A program made the translations under genes and the position numbers. Under the pieces are notes generated by a model. The model worked only from the letters and a program-made list of their open reading frames with translations, was not told the DNA's origin and did not search any database. A stretch of DNA of 64,000 nucleotides from Dyella telluris (lineage in GTDB: Bacteria; Pseudomonadota; Gammaproteobacteria; Xanthomonadales; Rhodanobacteraceae). Below are positions 36,837 through 45,149 of the stretch, piece by piece (the first letter of the stretch is position 1; each line of letters starts with the position of its first letter). The stretch covers positions 2,108,001-2,172,000 of the forward strand of contig NZ_CP060412.1 of NCBI RefSeq assembly GCF_014297575.1, written 5' to 3'.

Positions 36837-38858
36837 TCAGTCTTGTGTTTCAGCTGCTGCGTAGCTGTGACCGTGACCGTCGCGGTCGAACTCGAACATG
36901 TTCATCAAGTTGCCGATGGCCGGCGCATTGAGCGGGACATACGGGTTGTTCGGCAGCGCCACCGGGTTGGGCAGGTTGTCGCGGCTGCGGCCCGAAATGG
37001 TCTCGTGCAGGCCCCAGTTGGCTTCGACGAATTTGTCGAAGGACACATGGTCGTAGTACGTATGCACCACGCGGCCGCCTTCGGAGAAGCGCGAGATCAC
37101 CAGCAGCGGGATGCGCGTGCCGTCGCCGAAGAAGTCCACCGGCTGCACGTAGCCCGAATCGTAGTAACCGCCGCCTTCGTCGAAGGTCACCATGATCACG
37201 GTGTCGTTCCACACCTTCGGATTGGCCTTGGCCATGTCCACGATCTTCTTCACGTAGCCTTCGAACAGGTCCAGCTTGGACGAGGCCGGGTGGCCGTCCA
37301 GGATGCCGTCCGGCTTGGCGATGGATACCGCCGGCAGCGTGTCGTTCTGGATGTCGTTGTACAGGTCGGAGAGATCCTGGTTGTTCGCACGCAGCTTCGG
37401 ATTGGTCATGACCTGCGTGGAGTACAGGAACGGATCGCAGATGTTGCAGAACGTGCCGGCCTCACCGTTTTCCTTGCCCTTGGCGTAGCCCTCGCCGTAG
37501 TACTTCCAGGACACGTGGTGGCGGCTCAGCAGCAGCGCGAGGTTGTCCTGGCGCGACGGCGGGATGGTGAACTGCGTGGCACCCAGCGGAGCCGGCGTGC
37601 CGTCACCCAGGTAGCCCGGGTTGTAGTTGTTCACCAGGTAGTAGGCGTTCTTCTTGCAGTCGGTGCCGTGGAACGTGTGGTATGGCAGGGACTTCAGGTA
37701 GTCCTTCACCGCGGCCACGCCCGGCTGCGCGTCATCGGCGCAGTTCACGTAGGAACCGCCGCTGTAGCCATCCTGCACGTACCAGTTGTTGGTACCGGCC
37801 TGCGCATCCGGGTTTTCGATCTGGTTGGACGGCGGCGTGGCCGGCTCGCCGTTGGCGTCGGCGTAATAGATCAGGTCACCGAAGCCCAGCATGATGTGGT
37901 TGGCGCCCGTGCCGCCCATCACCGACTGGTGGAAGTTGTCGCTCAGCGTGTACGTGCGGGCCAATTCGGCGAAGTAGGGTGCATCGCCCTTGGCCATGTT
38001 GAGGAACTGCATGGCGGTGGAGCCTTCGCCCGTGGTCTCGTCGTCGAAACCGGCGGCCTGCGCCTTGCCGTTGGTGCCGGCACCGATGCTGGTTTCCACC
38101 CACGGGAACAGATCCATGCGACAGCCGCTGGGGTTCTTCGCGGTGGCGGCCGTCACGTCACAGTCCATCTGCTGCCACATCTGGAAGAAGCGGTGCACCG
38201 GGCTGTTGGCGTAGTCGTCGTAGCTGATCGACGCATGCATGTCGACCGGCGCGTTCGGCAGCTGCGACGGGAAACGCGTGTCGAGGCTGTCGTTAGGCAG
38301 GCCCGTGCCGCCGGCAGCGAGCTTGCTGTAGTCGGCGGTGGGCAGGCCCGGCTCGATCGCCTGCGCCTGCGCGGCGGAAGCGAACGGCGCCTGCGTCGGC
38401 GCGCCACCGGTGTTCATCTGCGGCAACGTGCTGTAAGCCGTGGTGTGCTTTGGCGCCAGCGCGTACTTGCCGGTGTTGCTGGCCTGCCACTGTTTGGCCG
38501 CAGCCACGTTCGGGCCGGGCGTGCCGTCGGCATTGACGATGCCTTCGGACAGCAGATTGAACACGCTCTGGCCCTTCGGCGGCGTGTAGGTGGCGTACAC
38601 GTGGTCGAACGTACGGTTTTCGCCGATCAGCAGGATCACATGCTTGATGGGCGTGCGCGTGTGATCGCTGTGATCGCCCCGGTCATCGTCGTCGCCAGGC
38701 CGGTGCAGCACGGCAACGCCGTTGGCGGGGCTCTGGGTGGTCGAAGCCACGGAAGCGTTGGTGGTGTTGCTCTGCGCGCTCACTACGCCGGCCAGGCCGA
38801 CGGCAAGCATTCCGATGGCAAGCGGAAGGAGCCGCTTGCGGACGTTCGTCATGGACAT
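36837..38858 (-). CDS. Secreted phosphoesterase-family enzyme (acid phosphatase / phospholipase C type)
   Basis: 673 residues with a signal peptide (LLPLAIGMLAVGLAGVVSA). IKHVILLIGENRTFDHVYA near residue 72 holds the metal-binding Glu-Asn and nucleophilic Thr of the PF04185 phosphoesterase family. VMVTFDEGGGYYDSG and YYDHVSFDKFVEANWG supply the second metal site. Members hydrolyse phosphate monoesters or phospholipid head groups outside the cytoplasm. Sequence alone does not separate acid phosphatase from phospholipase C. GGAG lies 9 bp before the ATG at 38858. A Pho-box-like half-site is about 160 bp upstream. Confidence 0.88.
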   Translation of the reverse strand: MSMTNVRKRLLPLAIGMLAVGLAGVVSAQSNTTNASVASTTQSPANGVAVLHRPGDDDDRGDHSDHTRTPIKHVILLIGENRTFDHVYATYTPPKGQSVFNLLSEGIVNADGTPGPNVAAAKQWQASNTGKYALAPKHTTAYSTLPQMNTGGAPTQAPFASAAQAQAIEPGLPTADYSKLAAGGTGLPNDSLDTRFPSQLPNAPVDMHASISYDDYANSPVHRFFQMWQQMDCDVTAATAKNPSGCRMDLFPWVETSIGAGTNGKAQAAGFDDETTGEGSTAMQFLNMAKGDAPYFAELARTYTLSDNFHQSVMGGTGANHIMLGFGDLIYYADANGEPATPPSNQIENPDAQAGTNNWYVQDGYSGGSYVNCADDAQPGVAAVKDYLKSLPYHTFHGTDCKKNAYYLVNNYNPGYLGDGTPAPLGATQFTIPPSRQDNLALLLSRHHVSWKYYGEGYAKGKENGEAGTFCNICDPFLYSTQVMTNPKLRANNQDLSDLYNDIQNDTLPAVSIAKPDGILDGHPASSKLDLFEGYVKKIVDMAKANPKVWNDTVIMVTFDEGGGYYDSGYVQPVDFFGDGTRIPLLVISRFSEGGRVVHTYYDHVSFDKFVEANWGLHETISGRSRDNLPNPVALPNNPYVPLNAPAIGNLMNMFEFDRDGHGHSYAAAETQD

Positions 38859-38986
38859 GACTTCGATCTCCTGCAGACACCTGCAAGGGCTGCTCGAGTG
38901 GTTCCCCCTGATTGATCGCCGCTGCTCGCAGTGGGGTGCGGCGTCGATCGGCGGCGAGTCTGGTCCGCGCAGATGACGGACCCTTG

Positions 38987-39023
38987 GCGCTTTTGCGACA
39001 GCAAAAGCGCGTTACATGACAGT
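38987..39023 (-). promoter_or_regulatory. Hairpin and Pho-box-like half-site upstream of the phosphoesterase
   Basis: A perfect 10-bp palindrome GCGCTTTTGC / GCAAAAGCGC with a 4-nt loop (38987-39010) is flanked on the minus strand by CTGTCATGTAAC (39022-39011). CTGTCAT is the PhoB half-site. A second, degenerate copy (CTGTCGC) overlaps the hairpin 21 bp away, about two 11-bp repeat steps. Regulation by phosphate starvation would suit the gene, but the match is partial. Confidence 0.35.
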
Positions 39024-39206
39024 GGGGAGACGTCGCAAATGCTTGCGCAGCAAGACATGGCGCGAAGCCCTGCGGTTGCGCGCATGAGGTTTTTCGAGTC
39101 CGAATGCTGCCTTAATACGGCGGCAAGAACTTACCCCGAGATGATGCGAAGCGAATGGCGAAAACGTGCAGCACGACGCAATCCTCACATCACCACGGCA
39201 ACTTTT

Positions 39207-39291
39207 TGTAGGAGCGCGCTTGCGCGCGACCGCAGGACCCGGCGACTCCGCACGGTCACATGCAGCGGTCGCGCGCAAGCGCGCTCCTACA
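39207..39291. repeat. REP-like inverted pair, copy 4
   Basis: TGTAGGAGCGCGCTTGCGCG at 39207 and its inverse ending GCGCTCCTACA at 39291, about 30 bp apart. It lies 24 bp beyond the multicopper oxidase stop. The rest of the 456-bp gap 38859-39314 holds the phosphoesterase upstream region and nothing else recognisable. Confidence 0.85.
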
Positions 39292-39314
39292 ATTTGTTTT
39301 GAAACGATGCTTGA

Positions 39315-40961
39315 TCAGGCCGGCAACAACTGGAACGGCCGCATCATCTCGTTGTCTTCGTGCTCGAGCAGGTGGCAATGCCACACATAACGGCCGGGCT
39401 CGCCTTCGAAGCGCGCAATGATGCGCGTGACCATGCCGGGATCGGCGCGCACGGTGTCTTTCCAGCCCATTTCTTCCGGATCTGGCGGAATGGCCGGGCC
39501 GGTGTACTTGAGCGTCTTGCTCTCATTCCACGCGAACAGATCGAACGGGCGGCGTTCGAGCACCTGGAAGCGCACCAGATGCAGGTGCATAGGATGCGCA
39601 TCGCCGGTGAGGTTCACCATGCTCCAGATCTCGGTGGTGTTCTGGCGCGGATCTTCGGTCACGGGAGCGGACCAGTGCTTGCCACCCAGCATCATCATCA
39701 TCGGGCTGCCACCGGCATCGTCCTGCTCGCCCAGGGTAAGCACGCGATCGCGCACGGCGCTGGCGGCAGCCAGGCGTTCGATGGAGCGCAGCGTGGACGG
39801 CACGGCGCTGGTGTCCTTGCGTCCGCGGTCGCGCACGCGGAACTCCATGATGGCTTCGGCTTGCTGGCGCAGCTGCACCTGCTTGCCATCCATGCCAGAG
39901 AAGTCGATGACCACCTCGGCACGCTCGGCAGGATAGAGCGTCACGTGCGCGCGCGACAGCGGTGCGGCCAGCAGGCCCTGATCGCTGGCGATCTGCTGGA
40001 ACGGCACGCCGCCCGACAACGACAGCTCATAGAAACGCGTATTGGCGGCATTGATGAGGCGGATGCGGTAGCGACGCGGCTCCACCTCCAGGAAGGGAAA
40101 CAACTTGCCGTTGCACAGGATGGCGTTGCCGTTGCATTCCGATACCCATGGCGCATCCGGATCATCGGATACGGGATAGTAGAGTTCACCGCTCCTGGCG
40201 ATCAGGCGGTCACACAGGATCAGCGGCAGGTCGCAGTCACCGGCGGGCAGGTTGAGCACGTGCTCCGCGTCGTCCTCGATCAGGTAAGCCCCCAGCAAAC
40301 CGGCGTAGATGTTGAGGCGTGTGATACCCATCGCGTGGTCGTGATACCAGAGCGTGGCCGCATCCTGCGCATTGGGGTAGTGCGAAACCAGCGAGCGCCC
40401 CGGTGCGAACCAGGCTTCGGGATAACCGTCGCTATCCGCGGTGGTGCGCGCGCCATGCACGTGCGCCACGGTGCGTACTTCCGGCTTGTCGCGCTCGGCG
40501 CCGTGGATGCTGTGGTCGATGGGCAGGAAGTGTTTGTCCGGCAGCGCGTTGGCCCATTCGATCAGCACCGGTTCGTTGCGCCGTGCCATCAGCGTGGGGC
40601 CGGGGAACGATCCGCCGTAACCCCACATGGGCGTCGCCGGCAGGTCACGGTGCAGCTGTGTTTTGAACGCGCGCATCTCCATGCGGTAGAACGGCAACGG
40701 CTTGCCGGGATACGCAGGGTGCGAACGCTGCCCGACAGGCTTGGCCAGCGCGGGCAGCGGCAACGGATCGACGAAGCGCGCCAGCGTCACCGGATTCACC
40801 AGGGGCACTTTGGGCGCGGCGAGCTGCGGCATGGCCATGCGGGCCATCTTCTCGTCGCCGATGGCGGGCGAGGGCCACGCCAGCAGGCCTAGCTCCACGG
40901 CAGCCGCCGCACCGATCATGTCGGCAAAGCCACGCAGGAACTGGCGGCGCGAAAGCGTCAT
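39315..40961 (-). CDS. Tat-exported multicopper oxidase (CotA/bilirubin oxidase-like)
   Basis: 548 residues. The N-terminus MTLSRRQFLRGFADMIG is a twin-arginine signal. Copper ligands are complete: HVHGAR and WYHDHAMG in the first cupredoxin domain, HPMHLHLVRF and HCHLLEHEDNEMM in the last, giving one type 1 and the trinuclear type 2/3 centre. An axial Met is present. The layout is nearest CotA and bilirubin oxidase, which oxidise phenols, bilirubin or metal ions with oxygen. Met-rich SPMMMMLGGKHW could bind copper. It is not next to copper-resistance genes. Confidence 0.9.
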   Translation of the reverse strand: MTLSRRQFLRGFADMIGAAAAVELGLLAWPSPAIGDEKMARMAMPQLAAPKVPLVNPVTLARFVDPLPLPALAKPVGQRSHPAYPGKPLPFYRMEMRAFKTQLHRDLPATPMWGYGGSFPGPTLMARRNEPVLIEWANALPDKHFLPIDHSIHGAERDKPEVRTVAHVHGARTTADSDGYPEAWFAPGRSLVSHYPNAQDAATLWYHDHAMGITRLNIYAGLLGAYLIEDDAEHVLNLPAGDCDLPLILCDRLIARSGELYYPVSDDPDAPWVSECNGNAILCNGKLFPFLEVEPRRYRIRLINAANTRFYELSLSGGVPFQQIASDQGLLAAPLSRAHVTLYPAERAEVVIDFSGMDGKQVQLRQQAEAIMEFRVRDRGRKDTSAVPSTLRSIERLAAASAVRDRVLTLGEQDDAGGSPMMMMLGGKHWSAPVTEDPRQNTTEIWSMVNLTGDAHPMHLHLVRFQVLERRPFDLFAWNESKTLKYTGPAIPPDPEEMGWKDTVRADPGMVTRIIARFEGEPGRYVWHCHLLEHEDNEMMRPFQLLPA

Positions 40962-41095
40962 GCGCCACTTCCAACGATGGCGACAGCGCTGGAAATCGCG
41001 GCGGCAGGCACGGGCGAGAACGGTGGGGAGCGAGTCATCGAGCCACCCTAGGCAGCCCGCATGACAGTCGCGTGGCAAAGCGTGAAGAGCAGTTC

Positions 41096-41123
41096 ACCCT
41101 TCGCGCAGGATCACGCGAAGGGT
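41096..41123. terminator. Hairpin after the MATE gene
   Basis: Perfect 10-bp stem ACCCTTCGCG / CGCGAAGGGT with an 8-nt loop, 26 bp beyond the MATE stop on the minus strand. It lacks a T run. Confidence 0.5.
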
Positions 41124-41149
41124 CAAGCCGATCTCCATGGACGCCGGTC

Positions 41150-42616
41150 TCAATCCATCGACGCGGGCACGCCCTGCCCGGTGGTGGGCGCCTGCTGGCC
41201 CGCCAGGTCGGCCTGGTCCTGGCCGGCTTTCTCGATCGGCGTGGCCAGCATGCGGGCGCGACGCCAGCCGCCCCATTTGTAGTAGCCCATGGCCATCAGC
41301 AGGGAGGCGAGCGAGCCCAGCGGGAAACTCCACCAGATCGAATCCGCGCCCAGATGCGGCGCCAGCGCCAGCGCGAACGGCGGGCGGATCAGCCACATCG
41401 AAATGAACAGGATCACCAGCGGCGGAATCACCGCACCGGTGGAACGCACCACGCCGAACAGCACGAAGGTGACGCCGAAGAACATGAACGACCACACCGC
41501 GATGCTGTTGAGGTGCTGCGCCAGCGTGAGCGCCTCGGCGTCGTTGGGCAGGAACAGGCCCAGCGCCGCGTGGTTGAACAGGTAGATGATGCCGATGAGC
41601 GCACCGCTGAGCAGGAAGTTGTAGAGCACGCCCACCTGAGTGATGCGGCTGACGCGATCCCACAGCCTGGCACCCACGTTCTGCGCCGCCATGGACGACA
41701 CCGCCGCGCCGATGGCCATCGCAGGCATCTGCACGTAGGTCCACAGCTGCGTGGCTGCGCCGTAGGCAGCAGTGGTCTTGGAGCCGTAGTTGTTGACCAT
41801 GTGGATCATGATGATGGCGGAGCTGGATATCACGATCATCTGCAGGCCCATCGGCAGGCCCTTGAACACCAGCGCGCGCAGGATCTCCATGTCGGGCTTG
41901 AGGTAGCCCAGCTCATGGCGGGTCAGGCGCAGGAAGTGCTTGCGGCGATAAAGCGTGAAGAGCAGGGCGAACAGTGCCACCGTCTGCGCGATAAGCGTGG
42001 AGGTGGCCGACCCGGCGATGCCCAGGCGCGGGAACGGACCCACCCCGAAGATCAGCAGCGGGTTGAATACGATGTCCATCAGCACCGACAGGCCCATGAA
42101 AAAGAACGGCGTGCGCGAATCGCCGGCGCCGCGCAGCGTCATCATCAGGAAGTTGTAGAAGAACATCGACGGCACGGCGACGAAGATGATGCGCAGGTAC
42201 GGCACGGCGTACGCCTGGGCGTCCAGTGGCGTGTTGAGCGCGTGCAGCATCAGCGGCGTGGTGAAGTAGCCGACGATGGCCACGATGACCGAGACGGACA
42301 CGAAGAAGGTCACGCCGGTGCCGACCACGCGCTTGGCTTCCAGCATGTTGCGCGCACCCAGGCTCTGGCCGATCAGGATGGTGCAGGCCATGCTGAGGCC
42401 AAACACCGCGCCCAGCAGCAGGAACAGGATCAGGTTGGCGTTGCTCACCGCCGTGAGGGCGGATTCGCCCAGGTAATGGCCGATCCACATCGCGTTGACG
42501 GAACCGTTGAGCGACTGCAGCACCGTGCTGCCCAGGATGGGCAGGGCAAACATCAACAGCGTGCGGGCAATCGGTCCTTCGGTGAGCAGCGGCTGCCTTG
42601 CAGCGATAGATGACAT
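41150..42616 (-). CDS. MATE-family efflux transporter
   Basis: 488 residues with 12 expected membrane spans in two homologous halves (TLLMFALPILGSTVLQSLNGSVNAMWIG and ALVFKGLPMGLQMIVISSSAIIM). The size and the GAGDSRTPF loop are typical of the NorM/DinF type, which exports cationic drugs in exchange for Na+ or H+. The ATG at 42616 begins MSSIAARQPLLTEGPIARTL, the expected short lead-in to TM1. It lies 28 bp after the DUF2239 gene and is probably in its operon. Confidence 0.9.
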   Translation of the reverse strand: MSSIAARQPLLTEGPIARTLLMFALPILGSTVLQSLNGSVNAMWIGHYLGESALTAVSNANLILFLLLGAVFGLSMACTILIGQSLGARNMLEAKRVVGTGVTFFVSVSVIVAIVGYFTTPLMLHALNTPLDAQAYAVPYLRIIFVAVPSMFFYNFLMMTLRGAGDSRTPFFFMGLSVLMDIVFNPLLIFGVGPFPRLGIAGSATSTLIAQTVALFALLFTLYRRKHFLRLTRHELGYLKPDMEILRALVFKGLPMGLQMIVISSSAIIMIHMVNNYGSKTTAAYGAATQLWTYVQMPAMAIGAAVSSMAAQNVGARLWDRVSRITQVGVLYNFLLSGALIGIIYLFNHAALGLFLPNDAEALTLAQHLNSIAVWSFMFFGVTFVLFGVVRSTGAVIPPLVILFISMWLIRPPFALALAPHLGADSIWWSFPLGSLASLLMAMGYYKWGGWRRARMLATPIEKAGQDQADLAGQQAPTTGQGVPASMD

Positions 42617-42644
42617 CAGGTGGATTCCGCCAAGGGGAAGGGGA

Positions 42645-43241
42645 TCAGTCGCCGGCGACCGCAGCCTGCCATGCGCGTGTTGCCAGACGACGCACATGCT
42701 CGCGCACATCGGCGGGCCATGCATCCGTCAGTTGCGTGAAACGCTCGCTCTCCTTGCGCCAGAACGCGCGGGAAGCTTCTTCGTGATGCGGCAGATCGCC
42801 GGTCATGGCGTGCATGAAGCGATCCACGGCCTCGCCGGCGAGGCGTGCGGCATCGCGCTCGCGGTGGCTGCGTCGCGCTTCTTCCACCAGGCGACGCAAG
42901 GTGGCCGACGCGCCCCCCGGCTGGCTGGCCAGCCAGTCCCAGTGGCGCGGCAACAAGGTCACCTCGCGTGCGACCACGCCCAGTTTGGGGCGGCCCGGAC
43001 CGCGCTGGACGGGCTCCTCATCCACGGCCGGCGGCGGCAGGCGCGCCAGCACATCCGCAGGCGAGCCACGCAGATCCAGCTCCACCGGGCGGCTGCTGAG
43101 ATCGTCGAAGATCAGCAGCCGCCCCTGGGCACCGCCGTCCAGGGCCTGCTTGGCGGCCAGCGCCACGTCGGCCAGCGGGCCGGCGGCGATCCGCCGGTGT
43201 CCATCAAAGGCAATGCAGGACACGGGTTCAATGATAGACAT
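42645..43241 (-). CDS. DUF2239-family protein
   Basis: 198 residues, soluble. It begins SIIEPVSCIAFDGHRRIAAGPL and contains GRLLIFDDLSSRPVELDLRG and a central PGRPKLGVVAREVTLLPRHWDWLASQPGG segment, all typical of DUF2239. The last segment together with GGASATLRRLVEEARR resembles ribbon-helix-helix or Arc-like DNA-binding regions, so it could be a regulator of the MATE pump it is coupled to. Its role has not been established to my knowledge. Confidence 0.8.
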   Translation of the reverse strand: MSIIEPVSCIAFDGHRRIAAGPLADVALAAKQALDGGAQGRLLIFDDLSSRPVELDLRGSPADVLARLPPPAVDEEPVQRGPGRPKLGVVAREVTLLPRHWDWLASQPGGASATLRRLVEEARRSHRERDAARLAGEAVDRFMHAMTGDLPHHEEASRAFWRKESERFTQLTDAWPADVREHVRRLATRAWQAAVAGD

Positions 43242-43246
43242 GATTT

Positions 43247-43283
43247 TGCCCGGGTACAAAAGGGAATGGATAGTGCCCGGGTA
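43247..43283 (-). promoter_or_regulatory. TACCCGGGCA direct repeats before the DUF2239-MATE operon
   Basis: TACCCGGGCA occurs twice on the minus strand (43256-43247 and 43283-43274), 27 bp apart, the nearer one 5 bp before the ATG. The core ACCCGGG is near-palindromic, and a further TTACCCGGGA stands at 18901-18910 by the MFS start. It is a candidate repressor site. Confidence 0.4.
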
Positions 43284-43359
43284 ATAAGCCGGACGCAAGC
43301 GGCCGCTCCGACACGGGCGCGAGGGGTACCATTTCCCGACCTCCCGCCAAGTCGTTTCC

Positions 43360-44280
43360 ATGGTCATTCACCCGCCGCACCGCTCGCTCCGGCTGATGCT
43401 GTTCACCCTGCGCGGCTCCATCGTGCCGGTGATCTGGAAACGCGTGGTCGGGATCATGCTGCTCTCGGTGGCCGTGGTGTTGCTGGAGCACCGCCTGCCG
43501 AGCACGGGCGTGCAGCTGGGCGCCATTCCACCGACCCTGATGGGGCTGACGCTGGCGATCTTCCTGGGCTTCCGCAACACCGTCGCCTATCAGCGCTGGT
43601 GGGAAGCGCGCACCCTGTGGGGCGAGCTACTGATCGTGCTGCGCAACCTGGCGAGGCAGACGCTCAGCTTGCCGGCGGATCTGTCGCAGGAAGAGCGCGA
43701 ACGCATGGTCCATCGGCTGATCGCCTTTGCCCACGCGCTACGCCACCACCTGCGTGGTACGCCGCCGGGCGAGGACGTTTCCCGCTGGCTCACGGCGGAC
43801 GACGCAGCGGCCATCGCCGGGCGCCCCAATCCACCCAACGTGCTGCTCGGGCTGATCGCACAGGGTTATGCACGGCTTTGCCGCGATGGCCGGCTCGATC
43901 CCATCCTGCTGGCCAGCATCGATGCGCAGGTGACGCGCGTGTCCTACGTGCTGGGCGGCTGCGAGCGCATCCAGAACACGCCCATTCCGTTCGCTTACAT
44001 CCTGCTTCTGCACCGCACCGTCTACGTCTACTGCCTGCTGCTGCCGTTCTGCCTGATCGGCAGCGTGGGCTGGGTGACGCCGCTGATGGTGGGCGTACTG
44101 TCCTACACGTTCTTCGGGCTCGACGCGCTGGGTGACCAGATCGAGAACCCCTTCGACCGCCTGCCCAACGACCTGCCGCTGGACGCCCTGTGCCGCACCA
44201 TCGAGATCGGCCTGGGCGAACTGTTGGGCGAGCGCGAACTGCCGGCGCCGCTGGAGCCGGTGGATGGCGTGCTGATGTAA
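43360..44280 (+). CDS. Bestrophin-like membrane channel protein
   Basis: 306 residues. The N-terminal spans VVGIMLLSVAVVLLEHRLP and LGAIPPTLMGLTLAIFLGFRNTVAYQRWWEART, then the C-terminal GDQIENPFDRLPNDLPLDALCRTIE, are the signatures of the bacterial bestrophin (UPF0187) family, pentameric ion channels of the inner membrane. Bacterial members can conduct cations. Selectivity here is unknown. It is divergent from the DUF2239 gene, 118 bp away. Confidence 0.88.
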   Translation: MVIHPPHRSLRLMLFTLRGSIVPVIWKRVVGIMLLSVAVVLLEHRLPSTGVQLGAIPPTLMGLTLAIFLGFRNTVAYQRWWEARTLWGELLIVLRNLARQTLSLPADLSQEERERMVHRLIAFAHALRHHLRGTPPGEDVSRWLTADDAAAIAGRPNPPNVLLGLIAQGYARLCRDGRLDPILLASIDAQVTRVSYVLGGCERIQNTPIPFAYILLLHRTVYVYCLLLPFCLIGSVGWVTPLMVGVLSYTFFGLDALGDQIENPFDRLPNDLPLDALCRTIEIGLGELLGERELPAPLEPVDGVLM

Positions 44281-44333
44281 GCCGCGATACGGCCAGCCTC
44301 GCGCTGGTGACTCCGCAATTTTTCTGAGCAAGC

Positions 44334-44353
44334 TCACCGCATTTTTGCGGTGA
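44334..44353. terminator. Hairpin after the bestrophin gene
   Basis: Perfect stem TCACCGCA / TGCGGTGA with a TTTT loop, 53 bp past the stop, followed by TTTCCG. A modest terminator candidate. Confidence 0.5.
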
Positions 44354-44484
44354 TTTCCGCGTGTGCTTCACCCCTTCGGGTGGACACTGAACACGCGCAG
44401 GGGAAAGCAAGACAGGCACTCGTACCGCCCAGGCAACGCAGTGTTGCCCAGATTCGACCTATTTCCAGTACCGGGCGGTCCAGT

Positions 44485-44500
44485 TAAGTAATTATACTTA
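44485..44500 (+). promoter_or_regulatory. Palindrome overlapping the -10 box of the PagL-like gene
   Basis: TAAGTA-ATTA-TACTTA is a perfect 16-bp palindrome. It contains TATACT (44493-44498), a good sigma-70 -10 element placed 45 bp before the ATG. No good -35 is seen 17 bp upstream, so activation or repression by a dimeric protein is plausible. The A/T content contrasts with the surroundings. Confidence 0.5.
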
Positions 44501-44543
44501 GCAGTGCAGTAACCCCTCCCCAAGCAAAAAAAGAAGAACGAAC

Positions 44544-45059
44544 ATGCGATCCCTCCTCCTGCGCAGTGCCGCAGCGCTCGCACTCGTCGGCGTCTCCGCC
44601 TCCGCCCTGGCTGACCCCCGCATCGAAATCAACGGCGGCCGTAGCTACTCCGACGGCTACTGGACCAACACCGCCTGGATCGAAGGCATCTGGGGCGAGC
44701 ACGCCCTGAGCAACAGCCGCATCACCTGGGCACCGATGGCCTCCCTGGGCTTCATCAACGGCCGGAATGTCGCCAAATACGGCAACGCCGTGTCCGACGA
44801 CGTATGGCTGGGCGGCGGCGGCTTCCGCATCCGCTACGGCGGCGCCAACGACTGGTACCACCACCTGTTCTGGAACGCCGAAGTTGCCGTGCAGGGCGGC
44901 CGCACCCTGGCCCTCAGCAGCGGCGGCGAGTTCATCAACTCGATCGGCTGGAGCGGCGACCACTGGACCTTCCAGATCCGCCACGCCTCCAACGCCGGCA
45001 TCAAGGGCTCCAACCGCGGCGAAACGATGGCGCTGGTGGGGTTTGCGTTCAATCCGTAA
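44544..45059 (+). CDS. PagL-like lipid A 3-O-deacylase (acyloxyacyl hydrolase)
   Basis: 171 residues with a signal peptide (LLRSAAALALVGVSASALA). The mature part alternates Gly and aromatics as in an 8-strand outer-membrane barrel. Near the C-terminus IRHASNAGIKGSNRGETMAL carries the PagL catalytic pattern: His147 and Ser149 two apart, and Glu160. In Pseudomonas PagL the His-Glu spacing is, as I recall, one residue longer, so the acidic partner should be confirmed. PagL removes the 3-O acyl chain of lipid A at the outer membrane. The gene is monocistronic, with its own promoter and terminator. Confidence 0.75.
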   Translation: MRSLLLRSAAALALVGVSASALADPRIEINGGRSYSDGYWTNTAWIEGIWGEHALSNSRITWAPMASLGFINGRNVAKYGNAVSDDVWLGGGGFRIRYGGANDWYHHLFWNAEVAVQGGRTLALSSGGEFINSIGWSGDHWTFQIRHASNAGIKGSNRGETMALVGFAFNP

Positions 45060-45079
45060 GCGGCGTTGTGCGCAGCAAG

Positions 45080-45115
45080 AACGACAACGGCCCCTTGAGG
45101 GGCCGTTGTCGTTTT
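45080..45115 (+). terminator. Intrinsic terminator of the PagL-like gene
   Basis: 15-bp stem ACGACAACGGCCCC / GGGGCCGTTGTCGT with a TTGA loop, then TTTT. It lies 21 bp after the stop. Confidence 0.92.
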
Positions 45116-45149
45116 GGACGGCTAAATCAGACAGAGGCAAGATTGACCC

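Noticed and set aside
36843..38915. 690-residue ORF antisense to the phosphoesterase
   Set aside because: Antisense shadow of a gene with a signal peptide and conserved motifs; composition is not protein-like.
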